From an uncultured Lactobacillus sp. (GTDB lineage Bacteria > Bacillota > Bacilli > Lactobacillales > Lactobacillaceae): 64,000 nucleotides of DNA. Shown here piece by piece: positions 34,883-43,897 of this stretch. Numbering within the stretch: the first letter of the stretch is position 1; each line of letters opens with the position of its first letter. The notes under the pieces are model-generated. The model was not told the origin of the DNA, ran no database searches, and saw nothing but the letters and a program-made list of their open reading frames with translations. Location of the stretch: NCBI GenBank assembly GCA_947565635.1, contig CANOGU010000004.1, positions 28,451-92,450 on the forward strand. The letters run 5' to 3'. The position numbers and the translations under genes were made by a program.

Positions 34883-35569
34883 ATGAAGATCTTAGTTGTT
34901 GATGATGATAAAGAAATCGTTGAATTATTAAGTATATATTTAAAAAATGAAGGTTATGAGCCAATTGCTGCCTATAGCGGTAAAGAAGCTTTAACGAAAC
35001 TTTCTACTAATCCAGAAATTGCATTAATGATTCTTGATATTATGATGCCACAAATGTCAGGAATTGAAGTTATCAAGGAAGTTAGAAAAGATTCAGAGAT
35101 TCCAATTTTAGTGGTTTCTGCTAAGACTAGTGATATGGACAAGATTCAAGGCTTGATTACTGGAGCAGATGACTATGTAGTTAAACCATTTAATCCATTA
35201 GAAGTAATGGCACGTGTAAGATCACTTCTTCGTCGTAGCCAGAAGGAAGTAAAAGATGATAAGCCAGATGTATTAGAAGTAGGACCTTTAGTGATCAATA
35301 AAGATTCACATGAAGTTAAAACTTTAACTGGTAAGGTTATCCAATTAACTGCCTTAGAGTTTGGAATTTTATATATGCTTGCTAGCCATCCTAATCGAGT
35401 TTTTAGTGCTGATGAAATCTTTGAAAGAGTGTGGCAACAAGAATCAGTAGTTTCTGCTAAAACTGTTATGGTACACGTTTCTCACTTACGCGATAAGATT
35501 CAGAAAGCAACTGATGGTGAAGAAGTTATTCAAACAGTCTGGGGAGTAGGCTATAAAGTAGAGGCTTAG
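34883..35569 (+). CDS. OmpR-family response regulator (VanR-like)
   Basis: A 228-residue regulator with a receiver domain (phosphoacceptor Asp52 in ILDIMMP, Lys in VVKPF) and a C-terminal winged helix (about 130-228, LTALEFGILYMLASHP, VSHLRDKI, VWGVGYK). It resembles VanR-type regulators of cell-envelope response. The sensor gene starts 5 bases after its stop. RBS AAGGAG. Confidence 0.92.
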   Translation: MKILVVDDDKEIVELLSIYLKNEGYEPIAAYSGKEALTKLSTNPEIALMILDIMMPQMSGIEVIKEVRKDSEIPILVVSAKTSDMDKIQGLITGADDYVVKPFNPLEVMARVRSLLRRSQKEVKDDKPDVLEVGPLVINKDSHEVKTLTGKVIQLTALEFGILYMLASHPNRVFSADEIFERVWQQESVVSAKTVMVHVSHLRDKIQKATDGEEVIQTVWGVGYKVEA

Positions 35570-35574
35570 TAGGG

Positions 35575-36720
35575 ATGAAAAAGCAGAAAGTAATCCTAAC
35601 CACAAAAGAAAAAAGCGAACTTTTCGGTGAAGGCGTAATAACCGTTATTTTGCTTTTACTATTAAACCTTTCGATCATTATCTTGATTAACCTAGCTGTC
35701 TTAAATGATCCAAGATTAGAAAATGGAATTTTCTTTTTGAAGAAAACCATTACTTTTGCTAATGGGATGCATTTATGGTCTTGGCAACGGCTTTTTATTA
35801 GTTTTATGTTAGTCGGTGATGTCATTGTAGTATATTGGCGGTTAATCAGAAGATATCGACAAATGCAATTACGTCACGTTATTGAAGAATTACACTATAT
35901 TGCAGATGGACATTTTGACCATCGAATTCCTTTTGTAGTAAAGACAGATTTGCAAAAAGTGATTGATTCAATTAATGCGTTAGTTGATAGTACTGTTGCT
36001 TCAATGGAAGAGGAGCGGCAGATAGAGCAATCGAAGGATGACTTAATTACTAATGTTTCTCATGATATTAGAACACCATTAACTTCGATTATTGGCTATC
36101 TTGGCTTATTGAAGAGCAGTGAGTTAAATGAAGATCAAACTAAGTACATCCAAATAGCTTATGATAAAGCTCTTCAAATGAAGGCTCTAGCCGAAGATCT
36201 ATTTGAATATACTACTCTGCGCTCTTCGACAAATAATAAGCTGGTTTTAGCACCGCTGCATGTTAATTCGATGCTTGAACAAGTATCTGCTGGTTTTGAA
36301 TTAGAAGCTGAAAAGAAAACCATTACTTTTAATGTGATAACTAGGCCAAGAGATCTCGTAATTGATGCAGATGCAAAGATGATTGTTCGAATGTTAAATA
36401 ATTTGATTTCAAATGCCTTAAAGTATGGACATGGAGCAACTGAAATCAACTTAATTGCAAATAGGGTAAATAACAAATTTGTAGAACTTAGAGTTGAAAA
36501 TAATGGGGAACAAATCCCTAAGAAATCTTTGCAAAAGATCTTTGATCGTTTTTATCGTGTCGAAAGTTCAAGAAATTTAAAAACTGGCGGTACTGGATTA
36601 GGGCTAGCGATTACAAAAAGTATTGTTGATCTACATGGTGGAACCATTAAATGTCAGTCAACAGCAGAATTAACTAGTTTTATTATTCAACTACCACTCA
36701 ATAGCCCCCAAGAGAAATGA
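35575..36720 (+). CDS. Sensor histidine kinase (VanS-like)
   Basis: A 381-residue kinase with two N-terminal helices (about 22-45 and 75-95) bounding a short outer loop of about 30 residues, a HAMP-like region, HisKA with His163 in NVSHDIRTPLT, and an HATPase domain (N box NLISNALKYG, G boxes KTGGTGLGLAI). The tiny sensor loop suggests sensing within or near the membrane. It forms a two-gene unit with the response regulator. The neighbouring murE and racemase genes make wall stress a reasonable stimulus. Confidence 0.92.
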   Translation: MKKQKVILTTKEKSELFGEGVITVILLLLLNLSIIILINLAVLNDPRLENGIFFLKKTITFANGMHLWSWQRLFISFMLVGDVIVVYWRLIRRYRQMQLRHVIEELHYIADGHFDHRIPFVVKTDLQKVIDSINALVDSTVASMEEERQIEQSKDDLITNVSHDIRTPLTSIIGYLGLLKSSELNEDQTKYIQIAYDKALQMKALAEDLFEYTTLRSSTNNKLVLAPLHVNSMLEQVSAGFELEAEKKTITFNVITRPRDLVIDADAKMIVRMLNNLISNALKYGHGATEINLIANRVNNKFVELRVENNGEQIPKKSLQKIFDRFYRVESSRNLKTGGTGLGLAITKSIVDLHGGTIKCQSTAELTSFIIQLPLNSPQEK

Positions 36721-36725
36721 TGGTG

Positions 36726-36734
36726 TGCTATAAT
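36726..36734 (+). promoter_or_regulatory. Extended -10 promoter of murE
   Basis: TGCTATAAT is a perfect extended -10, directly after the kinase stop codon and about 36 bases before the murE ATG. No -35 match is needed for such promoters. Confidence 0.6.
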
Positions 36735-36769
36735 TTAGGCTGAATTGATTAAAAAATTAGGGAGAAAAA

Positions 36770-38341
36770 ATGAGCGATTCTAGCATTTCTTTAAACACTT
36801 GCATCTTAATATTGAAGGAACACCACTTGCTTAAATCAAGTGCTGTTCAAGATGCAGTTCCAACTAAGATGGATTATATTTCATATGATTCACGTGATAT
36901 AAAAACAAATACTTTGTTTTTCTGTAAGGGTAAAGGTTTCAGACCTACTTATTTATCAATGGCTAAAGATAGTGGTGCTACTTGTTATGTAGCAGAACAG
37001 CCCTATCCAGAAGGTAAAGGAATGCATGCTTTAGTTGTTAGAGATGTAACTAAAGCTATGGCTCTTTTATCAGCTGCATTTTACAGATTTCCACAAGATG
37101 ATTTATATGTTGTAGCGTTCACTGGTACTAAGGGTAAGACAACCTCTGCTTACTTCTTAAAAGGCATGCTTGACCAAATTAATGGAGGTCGTACAGCCTT
37201 ATTCTCATCAGTAGATGACATTGTCGGACCCAAGCCTGAAGATAAGTTTAAGGCAAGTTTGACTACGCCTGAAAGCTTAGATTTATTCCGTGATATGAGA
37301 ACTGCTGTTGATAATGGTATGACTCACTTGGTAATGGAAGTTTCTAGTCAGGCATATAAGAAGAACCGTGTCTTTGGTTTAACTTATGATTTAGGATTTT
37401 TCTTAAATATTACTCCAGACCATATTGGACCAAATGAACACCCTAACTTTGCGGATTACTTGCACTGTAAGTTGCAATTAATGGTTAACTCACGTAAGTG
37501 TATTATTAACGCAATGTCTGATCACTTCGATGAGATTTACACAGCAGCTACGACAACTACTAATCCAGATAGTATTTACCTATTTGCAAGAAACGATTTT
37601 GAAAATCCTAACTTAAAGCAACCAATTGACTTCCGCTTCCAATCAGTTGAAACTGATATGAAAGAGACTGAATTCAAACTGTTCTGTGCTTCTGAAAAAG
37701 CTAAGAAGTTACCAATTGCTGGAGATTACACTCTTCAAATGATTGGTGATTTCAATGAAATGAATGGTACAGCTGCTATTATTGGTGCTGGACTTGCTGG
37801 TGAAAGCTATGAGGAATGTGCTAAGGGTATTCGCCACGTAACTATTCCTGGGCGTATGGAAGCTTTGCCATCAAAGAATCATGGTACTGTGATTGTTGAT
37901 TATGCACACAATAAAGCATCTATGATGGCCTTAATGGGTTTTATGCAACGTGAGTTTAATAATCCTAAGATTATTGTGGTTGTTGGAGCACCTGGAGATA
38001 AGGGTGTATCTCGTCGTCCTGGATTTAGCGAAAGCTTAACTGCTTATGCAAATAAGGCATTCTTAACAACAGATGATCCTGGCTTTGAAGACCCAATGGA
38101 TATCGCACAAGAGATTGATGCTGGCATTGATCATGAAAAAGTTGATGTCACAATTGAATTAGATCGTGAAAAGGCAATTCACGATGCAATTGCCATGTCT
38201 AATAAGGATGATATCGTTTTGATCTGTGGTAAGGGTGCTGATCCATTCCAAAAGATTCGCGGAGTAGATACACCATATCCAACTGATATTAAAGTTGCTG
38301 AAAGTGTAATTAATGAACTAGAAAAAGATGACGAGGAATAG
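36770..38341 (+). CDS. murE: UDP-MurNAc-tripeptide synthetase MurE, L-lysine type inferred
   Basis: A 523-residue Mur ligase: ATP loop TGTKGKTT (118-125), SLTTPESLD (substrate binding), the carbamylated Lys in HCKLQLM, and the C-terminal Rossmann domain. The amino-acid selectivity loop, DNPR in DAP enzymes, reads DDPGFED (435-441), which argues against DAP and for L-Lys, the usual third residue in this genus. It adds the third residue of the peptidoglycan stem. It starts with ATG after GGGAG and ends 2 bases before the racemase gene. Confidence 0.92.
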   Translation: MSDSSISLNTCILILKEHHLLKSSAVQDAVPTKMDYISYDSRDIKTNTLFFCKGKGFRPTYLSMAKDSGATCYVAEQPYPEGKGMHALVVRDVTKAMALLSAAFYRFPQDDLYVVAFTGTKGKTTSAYFLKGMLDQINGGRTALFSSVDDIVGPKPEDKFKASLTTPESLDLFRDMRTAVDNGMTHLVMEVSSQAYKKNRVFGLTYDLGFFLNITPDHIGPNEHPNFADYLHCKLQLMVNSRKCIINAMSDHFDEIYTAATTTTNPDSIYLFARNDFENPNLKQPIDFRFQSVETDMKETEFKLFCASEKAKKLPIAGDYTLQMIGDFNEMNGTAAIIGAGLAGESYEECAKGIRHVTIPGRMEALPSKNHGTVIVDYAHNKASMMALMGFMQREFNNPKIIVVVGAPGDKGVSRRPGFSESLTAYANKAFLTTDDPGFEDPMDIAQEIDAGIDHEKVDVTIELDREKAIHDAIAMSNKDDIVLICGKGADPFQKIRGVDTPYPTDIKVAESVINELEKDDEE

Positions 38342-38343
38342 GA

Positions 38344-39093
38344 ATGAAACACTTTTTCTCAATTATTGGCGGAATGGGGACAATTGCAACTGAAAGTTAT
38401 GTCCGCTTAATTAATCATCGAGTAAGAATTGCTAAAGATCAGGATTATTTGAACTACATCTTAGTAAATGATGCTCAAATTCCTGACCGAACAGCATATA
38501 TTATGGATCATAGTAAACCTAACTTTTTCTATGATTTAAAGGATGATGTAGTAAGCCAAGCCAAGCTTAATCCAGATTTCTTTGTAATGCCATGTAATAC
38601 TGCGCATTACTTTTATGATGATCTGGCTGCATTAACTGATGTACCATTTTTACATATGATGCGAATTGCGGTGCATAAGTTTGTGGATGATTTTCCTAGT
38701 GAGGAAAAGATTGGCTTAATTGCAACTGAAGGTTCTATCTATGATCATCTGTATGTGGATGAACTAGAACGTGTTGGCAAGAAGGTAGAACTAGGCGGTC
38801 CAGAAATTCAGCCAATGGTTAACGAATTAATTTACAGCGATATTAAGGAAAAGGGTATTGTTGATCATGATTTATACCATAAGATCTTGAAGACAATGCA
38901 TGATAAATATGGTTGTAAAGTGATTTTATTGGGATGTACTGAATTGTCTCTTGCTCAAGAAAAAGCTCCAGACCATCCTTATAATGTGATTGATCCGCAA
39001 TCAATTATCGCTGATGTTTCAATTGAACTTGCTTTGAAGATACGTAATGGGATGGATCCTAAAGAAGCTACTGCAAAATATATGTATAAATAA
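38344..39093 (+). CDS. Aspartate/glutamate racemase family protein
   Basis: A 249-residue cofactor-independent racemase with the two catalytic Cys in MPCNTAH (Cys84) and LGCTEL (Cys198), and the start SIIGGMGTIATESYVRLI of the aspartate-racemase subgroup. In lactobacilli with Lys-D-Asp peptidoglycan, D-Asp for the cross-bridge comes from such an enzyme. Its two-base spacing from murE makes that role attractive. RBS GAGGAATAGG overlaps the murE stop. Confidence 0.9.
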   Translation: MKHFFSIIGGMGTIATESYVRLINHRVRIAKDQDYLNYILVNDAQIPDRTAYIMDHSKPNFFYDLKDDVVSQAKLNPDFFVMPCNTAHYFYDDLAALTDVPFLHMMRIAVHKFVDDFPSEEKIGLIATEGSIYDHLYVDELERVGKKVELGGPEIQPMVNELIYSDIKEKGIVDHDLYHKILKTMHDKYGCKVILLGCTELSLAQEKAPDHPYNVIDPQSIIADVSIELALKIRNGMDPKEATAKYMYK

Positions 39094-39097
39094 AGAT

Positions 39098-39138
39098 AAA
39101 TACCTCTCAGCTTTGGATAGTTGAGAGGTATTTTTGGT
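39098..39138 (+). terminator. Rho-independent terminator
   Basis: A 12-bp perfect stem AAATACCTCTCA/TGAGAGGTATTT (39098-39109 with 39122-39133), followed by TTGG. Confidence 0.85.
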
Positions 39139-39215
39139 ATATTAGCAGCTATTGAGAAAAAATATTGATATAATTAAGCCTAACTTTAATAAAATTTACT
39201 TAGAAAGAAAAGACT

Positions 39216-40112
39216 ATGTTACAAGTAGAGAACTTAAATAAAAGCTTTGGAAGCAAACAAGTTTTGTTTGATATTAACTTCAAAGCAGATAATGGGAAGA
39301 TATTAGGCTTAATTGGTAAAAACGGTTCAGGAAAAACGACTCTTTTTCATAGCATCCTAAAGTTTGTTAAGTACCAAGGAAAAATTATTATTGATGGTCA
39401 GCCTTTTTCAAGTCGTGATTATAACTCTGTTGGCTATTTGCCTGAAGAGCGGAGCTTAATGCCAAAATTAACTGTTTTAGAGCAAGTGAGTTTTTTGGCT
39501 AGTTTAAAAGGAATGAAAAAAGATGAAGTAAAAAGTGATTTGCAAGATTGGATGCAAAAGCTAGAAGTTAAGGGTCAGATTACTGATAAAATAAAGAGTT
39601 TGTCTAAAGGTAATCAACAAAAAATCCAATTAATTGCTACTCTTATTCATCAGCCAAACTTAATTATTTTGGATGAGCCTTTTAGTGGGCTCGATCCAGT
39701 AAATGTCGAAATAATTAAAGAAGTAATCTTACAAGAAAAGAAACGCGGAGCTACTATCCTATTTTCGGATCATGATATGTCTAATGTTGAAGAATTGTGT
39801 GATGACGTAGTAATGATTAATAATGGGCATATTGTGTTGAGCGGTGCTGTAAATGATGTTCGCAATAATTTTGGCTTAACTCGATTGTTTATCAGAACGG
39901 ACTTGAATCTTGATAATGTTAAAAATTTACCTGGGGTTGAAAATGTAGTTTTACAAAATAACGGTATCTACAAACTTTGGTTAACAGACGCTAGTTATGG
40001 AGAAGAAATTTTTAATACACTTTCCCATGGAAAATACTTGCGAACTTTTGATCAAGAACCACCAACTTTAGATGAAATTTTTAAAATGAAAGCTGGTGAA
40101 GATAATGAATAA
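39216..40112 (+). CDS. ABC-2 type transporter ATPase (NatA-like)
   Basis: A 298-residue ATPase: Walker A GLIGKNGSGKTT, signature LSKGNQQKIQLIATL, Walker B LIILDEPFSGLD, His in SDHDMS. The altered signature (SKGNQQK) and the extended C-terminal domain are those of the NatA/DrrA-like ABC-2 group. It overlaps its permease gene by 8 bases. Such pairs export ions, drugs or peptides. RBS AGAAAG is moderate. Confidence 0.9.
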   Translation: MLQVENLNKSFGSKQVLFDINFKADNGKILGLIGKNGSGKTTLFHSILKFVKYQGKIIIDGQPFSSRDYNSVGYLPEERSLMPKLTVLEQVSFLASLKGMKKDEVKSDLQDWMQKLEVKGQITDKIKSLSKGNQQKIQLIATLIHQPNLIILDEPFSGLDPVNVEIIKEVILQEKKRGATILFSDHDMSNVEELCDDVVMINNGHIVLSGAVNDVRNNFGLTRLFIRTDLNLDNVKNLPGVENVVLQNNGIYKLWLTDASYGEEIFNTLSHGKYLRTFDQEPPTLDEIFKMKAGEDNE

Positions 40113-41331
40113 AACTTGGTTAGTTGCTAAAGAAACATATCGTAGAGAAGTGAAAAATTGGTCATTTTTATTAATGATTTTCGCACCATTTCTTGTATTA
40201 TTGATTTCTTTTTTCTTTGGAATGAGTTCATCTTCAGCTTTCGATAGTAATACAACGGTAGGAATAGTAAGTCAAAATCAGAGTATAGTTTGGCCATTAA
40301 AGAAAACAGAAGACTTTGATGGATATAAAAATAAGGCAAAAGCTGAAAAAGCCTATAAAGACGGTGATATTAGTGGTTATATTGTGGTTAAAGAGACTTC
40401 TACTCAATTAGTCGCAAATTATTATGGTACTGAAAGCCTTGATAATGATGTTAAGACTAAGTTGTTCAGAGTTTTAAACGCTCAACAGCAAGCACTTAAT
40501 CTAAGAAACGCTAAGCTCAGTGAGGAACAGATGCAGTCACTTTCTCAAAAAGTTAAATTTACTGAGAGGACCAATGATAAAAAGTTGAATGCAAGTGATG
40601 AAAAGAACTTAAAGACCGCTACTTTTTGGATCTTAATCTTTGTTTTATACTTTTTAGTTCAAACCTATAGCACTATCATGGCGCAAGACATTGCGAGTGA
40701 AAAGGGAACTAAAATTATGGAAATGATCTTTTCAAGCATGCCTGGTGGAAAGTACTTCGATGGTAAAGTGTTAGGTATTTTCCTCGAAATTCTTACTCAA
40801 CTGTTAATTTATGCTGTGATGTTTTCTGGCTTTTACTATATGGCTCCCCATATTGATGGAGTAAAAGATAAATTTGCTCAAATAAAGCCTGCTATCGATC
40901 AAGCTTTAGGACAAATAATTTCTTGGGGACTCTTATTCGTCGTACTTGGCTTGATCCTATACATCGTTTATGCGGCTGTTTGTGGCGCAATTGTCACTAA
41001 GGCTGAAGATGCTAACAAGTCTGTACAACCTTTAGTTTATTTAACTTTACTTGGATTATTTAGTAGTATGAGTTTATCTAATAATCCTGATAGTATTTTT
41101 GCCATGATTATGTCTTACGTACCATTTTTATCATCTTTCCTAATGCCCCTTCGCCTAATTAAAGGAAATGCGACTGGCCTAGAAGCAGTCATCTCTCTAA
41201 TAATTTTATTCGTATTTTTACTGGGATCGATTTGGTGGATTAGAAAAATCTACCCAAGCCTTATTTTACAAACCGATGATAATGGAATGTGGAAGAATAT
41301 GAAGCGTGCCTTACAAGGTATTAAGGAATAG
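40105..41331 (+). CDS. ABC-2 type permease (NatB-like)
   Basis: A 408-residue permease: helix 1 (about 20-40), a large outer domain (about 45-175), then five C-terminal helices from about 178 with ASEKGTKIMEMIFSS, an ABC-2 signature. I use the ATG at 40105 (GGTGA five bases upstream) rather than the GTG at 40096. It pairs with the ATPase just upstream and ends at a terminator. Confidence 0.88.
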   Translation: MNKTWLVAKETYRREVKNWSFLLMIFAPFLVLLISFFFGMSSSSAFDSNTTVGIVSQNQSIVWPLKKTEDFDGYKNKAKAEKAYKDGDISGYIVVKETSTQLVANYYGTESLDNDVKTKLFRVLNAQQQALNLRNAKLSEEQMQSLSQKVKFTERTNDKKLNASDEKNLKTATFWILIFVLYFLVQTYSTIMAQDIASEKGTKIMEMIFSSMPGGKYFDGKVLGIFLEILTQLLIYAVMFSGFYYMAPHIDGVKDKFAQIKPAIDQALGQIISWGLLFVVLGLILYIVYAAVCGAIVTKAEDANKSVQPLVYLTLLGLFSSMSLSNNPDSIFAMIMSYVPFLSSFLMPLRLIKGNATGLEAVISLIILFVFLLGSIWWIRKIYPSLILQTDDNGMWKNMKRALQGIKE

Positions 41332-41338
41332 AAATTTA

Positions 41339-41372
41339 GCTACTCAACTTTCAAAAGTTGGGTAGTTTTTTG
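41339..41372 (+). terminator. Rho-independent terminator
   Basis: A 12-bp stem with one wobble (41340-41351 with 41354-41365), arm CTACTCAACTTT, then TTTTTTG. Confidence 0.85.
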
Positions 41373-41380
41373 TGATAAAA

Positions 41381-41395
41381 TTGAAAGCGAATACA
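41381..41395 (+). promoter_or_regulatory. cre (CcpA) site upstream of alpha-glucosidase
   Basis: TTGAAAGCGAATACA matches WTGNAANCGNWNNCW at every constrained position. It lies 20-35 bases before the start codon, so CcpA bound here would block initiation or elongation. Expected for a glucosidase under catabolite repression. Confidence 0.75.
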
Positions 41396-41415
41396 AAAGG
41401 GTATAGAGGCTTAAT

Positions 41416-43722
41416 ATGAATACAAATAGTTTGAAAACATATGCGATTAATAAAAACAAAATAAAGATAAATTTCACTAATTCTAGTCTTGAATTAACAA
41501 TCTTAACACCTGAGATAATCCGTGTATTTCAAAATCGCGGTGAACATACTAATTCATATGCAATTGAAGGAAATAAGGCAATAGACACTAAATTTAAAGT
41601 TGAGAAAAAGAATAACTATCTTGAAATAAAAACTTCAAAATTAATCATTAAAGTTTATCACGATAAAAAAATAGATGTTTATGATGGAGAAGAAAATCCT
41701 TTAATTATTGACTATCAGGGCTCTCGAATTCCAATTGACCGACAAGTAGATTCTAGCCAACAAAAGTTGGCCGAGTCGGAAGGACATGAAGTAGTTACTA
41801 GTAGAGGAAAAGATGACCACTACTATGAACTAGTCAAAGAATTAGCAGACGATGAGCAATTTTATGGTTTAGGCGATAAGACTGGGTTTTTAAATAAACG
41901 TCACTATGCCTATGAAAACTGGAATACAGATAATCCCGAGCCGCAGGTGGAAAGTTTTACTCGTTTATATAAGTCGATTCCATTTTTAATTGGATTGAAG
42001 AACAATCATCCATACGGGATTTTTTTCGATAATACTTATCATAGTTACTTTGATTTAGGCAAAGAAAGTAATAACTACTACTACATTGCAGCTGATAATG
42101 GAAATATTGATTATTACATTATTGGCGGCAGTGACTTAAAAGAAATTGTTAAAAACTATACTTACTTAACTGGCAAGACACCATTGCCGCAAAAGTGGAC
42201 ATTAGGTTATCAACAATCTCGTTGGGGATATAGTATAAGTGCTGAAAAGGTAGAAGAAATTGTTACTAAAATGCGCAAATATCACCTGCCCTGTGATGCT
42301 ATCCATTTAGATATTGATTATATGGATGGCTATCGAGTTTTTACCTGGAGGACAGATACCTATGATGATCCGAGAAAATTTATTGATAAACTTCATAAAT
42401 TAGGTTTCCATGTGATTACAATTATTGATCCTGGTGTCAAAAAGGATGATAGTTATCAGATCTACCAAGAAGGAATTAAAAAAGGATATTTTGTAAAAGC
42501 ACCGAATGGTCAAGTTTATGTTAATAAAGTTTGGCCGGGAGATGCTGTTTACCCAGATTTTGGTCGTGGAGCAGTCAGAAAATGGTGGTCAGAAAATTGT
42601 AAGTTTTTAGTTGATTTAGGTGTTGATGGAATCTGGGATGATATGAATGAACCAGCGTCATTTAATGGAGAAATTCCGAAAGATATTATTTTTAGTGATG
42701 AAAAAAAGAAATCAACACATGCTAAAATGCATAACGTTTATGGTCACAATATGGCTAAAGCAACCTATTACGGCTTAAAGAATTTAACAGGTAAACGCCC
42801 ATTTGTGATTACTCGTGCTGCTTATGCGGGAACACAAAAATACTCCACAGTTTGGACCGGGGATAATCAAAGCTTATGGATCCATTTAAAAATGATGATT
42901 CCGCAGCTATGCAATTTAGGAATGAGCGGTTTTGCTTTTTCTGGGACGGATATTGGAGGATTTGGTGCAGATACTACACCAGAACTCCTAACAAGATGGA
43001 TTGAGGCAGCAGTGTTTAGTCCTCTTCTTCGAAATCATGCTGCTATGGGCACACGGTCGCAAGAGCCATGGATCTTTGGAGAACCAACTCTATCGATATA
43101 CCGCAAGTACTTACATTTGCGATATCATTTTATTCCATATCTTTATGATTTATTTGCTCAAGAAAGTAAGACAGGTTTACCGATTATGCGACCTTTAGTT
43201 TTAAACTATCCAACTGATCCAGCAGTTAAAAACATGAATGACGAATACATGGTTGGTACAAATATTGTGGTAGCACCAATTGTTGAAGAAGGTAAAAACT
43301 GTAGAACTGTTTATTTGCCACAAGGTGAATGGATTGATTTTTGGAATAATGTTACTTATAGCGGTAATACTACTATTTTAGTCAGTGCCCCAATTGACAA
43401 GCTACCCTTATTTATTAAGAAAAATACTATTTTACCGTGGGGAGAAGTTAAAGAACATATTTCTTCTAAACCAGATGAAAAAATGATATTTAGAGTATTT
43501 GGTGAACATGGTAAATACATTCATTATCAGGATAACGGGACTGATTTTGCATATCAAAAAGGTGAGTATAATCTTTATGAAATAAAGGTTGATGATGGTA
43601 AGGCGACTATCAGTTTGAAAATTAATGGTTATAAACCAATTTATCAGAGAATTGAGATTAGGATTACTAATGAAAAAATGAATTTTATTTATAAAGATAA
43701 AAAATATATTCAGGTTAATTAA
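41416..43722 (+). CDS. GH31 alpha-glucosidase
   Basis: A 768-residue GH31 enzyme. The nucleophile region GIWDDMNEP (Asp409) and the acid/base region WTGDN (Asp483) are both intact, and the N-terminal beta domain and PHLDIDYMDGYRVFTW-like segment (LDIDYMDGYRVFTW) are present. No signal peptide, so it acts in the cytosol on maltose, isomaltose or short alpha-glucans. It stands alone behind a cre site. No transporter is adjacent. Confidence 0.93.
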   Translation: MNTNSLKTYAINKNKIKINFTNSSLELTILTPEIIRVFQNRGEHTNSYAIEGNKAIDTKFKVEKKNNYLEIKTSKLIIKVYHDKKIDVYDGEENPLIIDYQGSRIPIDRQVDSSQQKLAESEGHEVVTSRGKDDHYYELVKELADDEQFYGLGDKTGFLNKRHYAYENWNTDNPEPQVESFTRLYKSIPFLIGLKNNHPYGIFFDNTYHSYFDLGKESNNYYYIAADNGNIDYYIIGGSDLKEIVKNYTYLTGKTPLPQKWTLGYQQSRWGYSISAEKVEEIVTKMRKYHLPCDAIHLDIDYMDGYRVFTWRTDTYDDPRKFIDKLHKLGFHVITIIDPGVKKDDSYQIYQEGIKKGYFVKAPNGQVYVNKVWPGDAVYPDFGRGAVRKWWSENCKFLVDLGVDGIWDDMNEPASFNGEIPKDIIFSDEKKKSTHAKMHNVYGHNMAKATYYGLKNLTGKRPFVITRAAYAGTQKYSTVWTGDNQSLWIHLKMMIPQLCNLGMSGFAFSGTDIGGFGADTTPELLTRWIEAAVFSPLLRNHAAMGTRSQEPWIFGEPTLSIYRKYLHLRYHFIPYLYDLFAQESKTGLPIMRPLVLNYPTDPAVKNMNDEYMVGTNIVVAPIVEEGKNCRTVYLPQGEWIDFWNNVTYSGNTTILVSAPIDKLPLFIKKNTILPWGEVKEHISSKPDEKMIFRVFGEHGKYIHYQDNGTDFAYQKGEYNLYEIKVDDGKATISLKINGYKPIYQRIEIRITNEKMNFIYKDKKYIQVN

Positions 43723-43729
43723 TTTAATG

Positions 43730-43768
43730 AAAATGGGCTAGTGCGATGTTGTGCTAGCTCATTTTTAT
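43730..43768 (+). terminator. Rho-independent terminator
   Basis: An 11-bp stem with a wobble pair (43731-43741 with 43753-43763), arm AAATGGGCTAG, then TTTATA. Confidence 0.75.
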
Positions 43769-43812
43769 ATAGAAAACTTTTCACTTTTAATAGTCTCAGA
43801 TTTGACTAATAT

Positions 43813-43873
43813 TGAATGAATATGAATGATTTTGACGAAAGATGATTGATTTTATATCTGAAAGCGTTTATCA
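43813..43873 (+). promoter_or_regulatory. fru operon promoter with direct repeats and cre-like site
   Basis: Two direct repeats TGAATGA at 43813-43819 and 43823-43829 have an exact 10-bp period and abut the -35 TTGACG (43832-43837). A -10 candidate lies at 43852-43858. CTGAAAGCGTTTATCA (43858-43873) resembles a cre with an extra base in the right half. The repeats are candidate FruR operators; the cre-like site would bring catabolite repression. Confidence 0.6.
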
Positions 43874-43897
43874 TATTAAATGAGGTGATGATGAACG

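Noticed and set aside
43001-43198. 65-residue ORF inside the alpha-glucosidase gene
   Set aside because: An out-of-frame shadow of a strongly conserved enzyme, with no RBS. Many other short frames opposite real genes (for example 4079-4351, 36174-36476, 52037-52375) were left out for the same reason.
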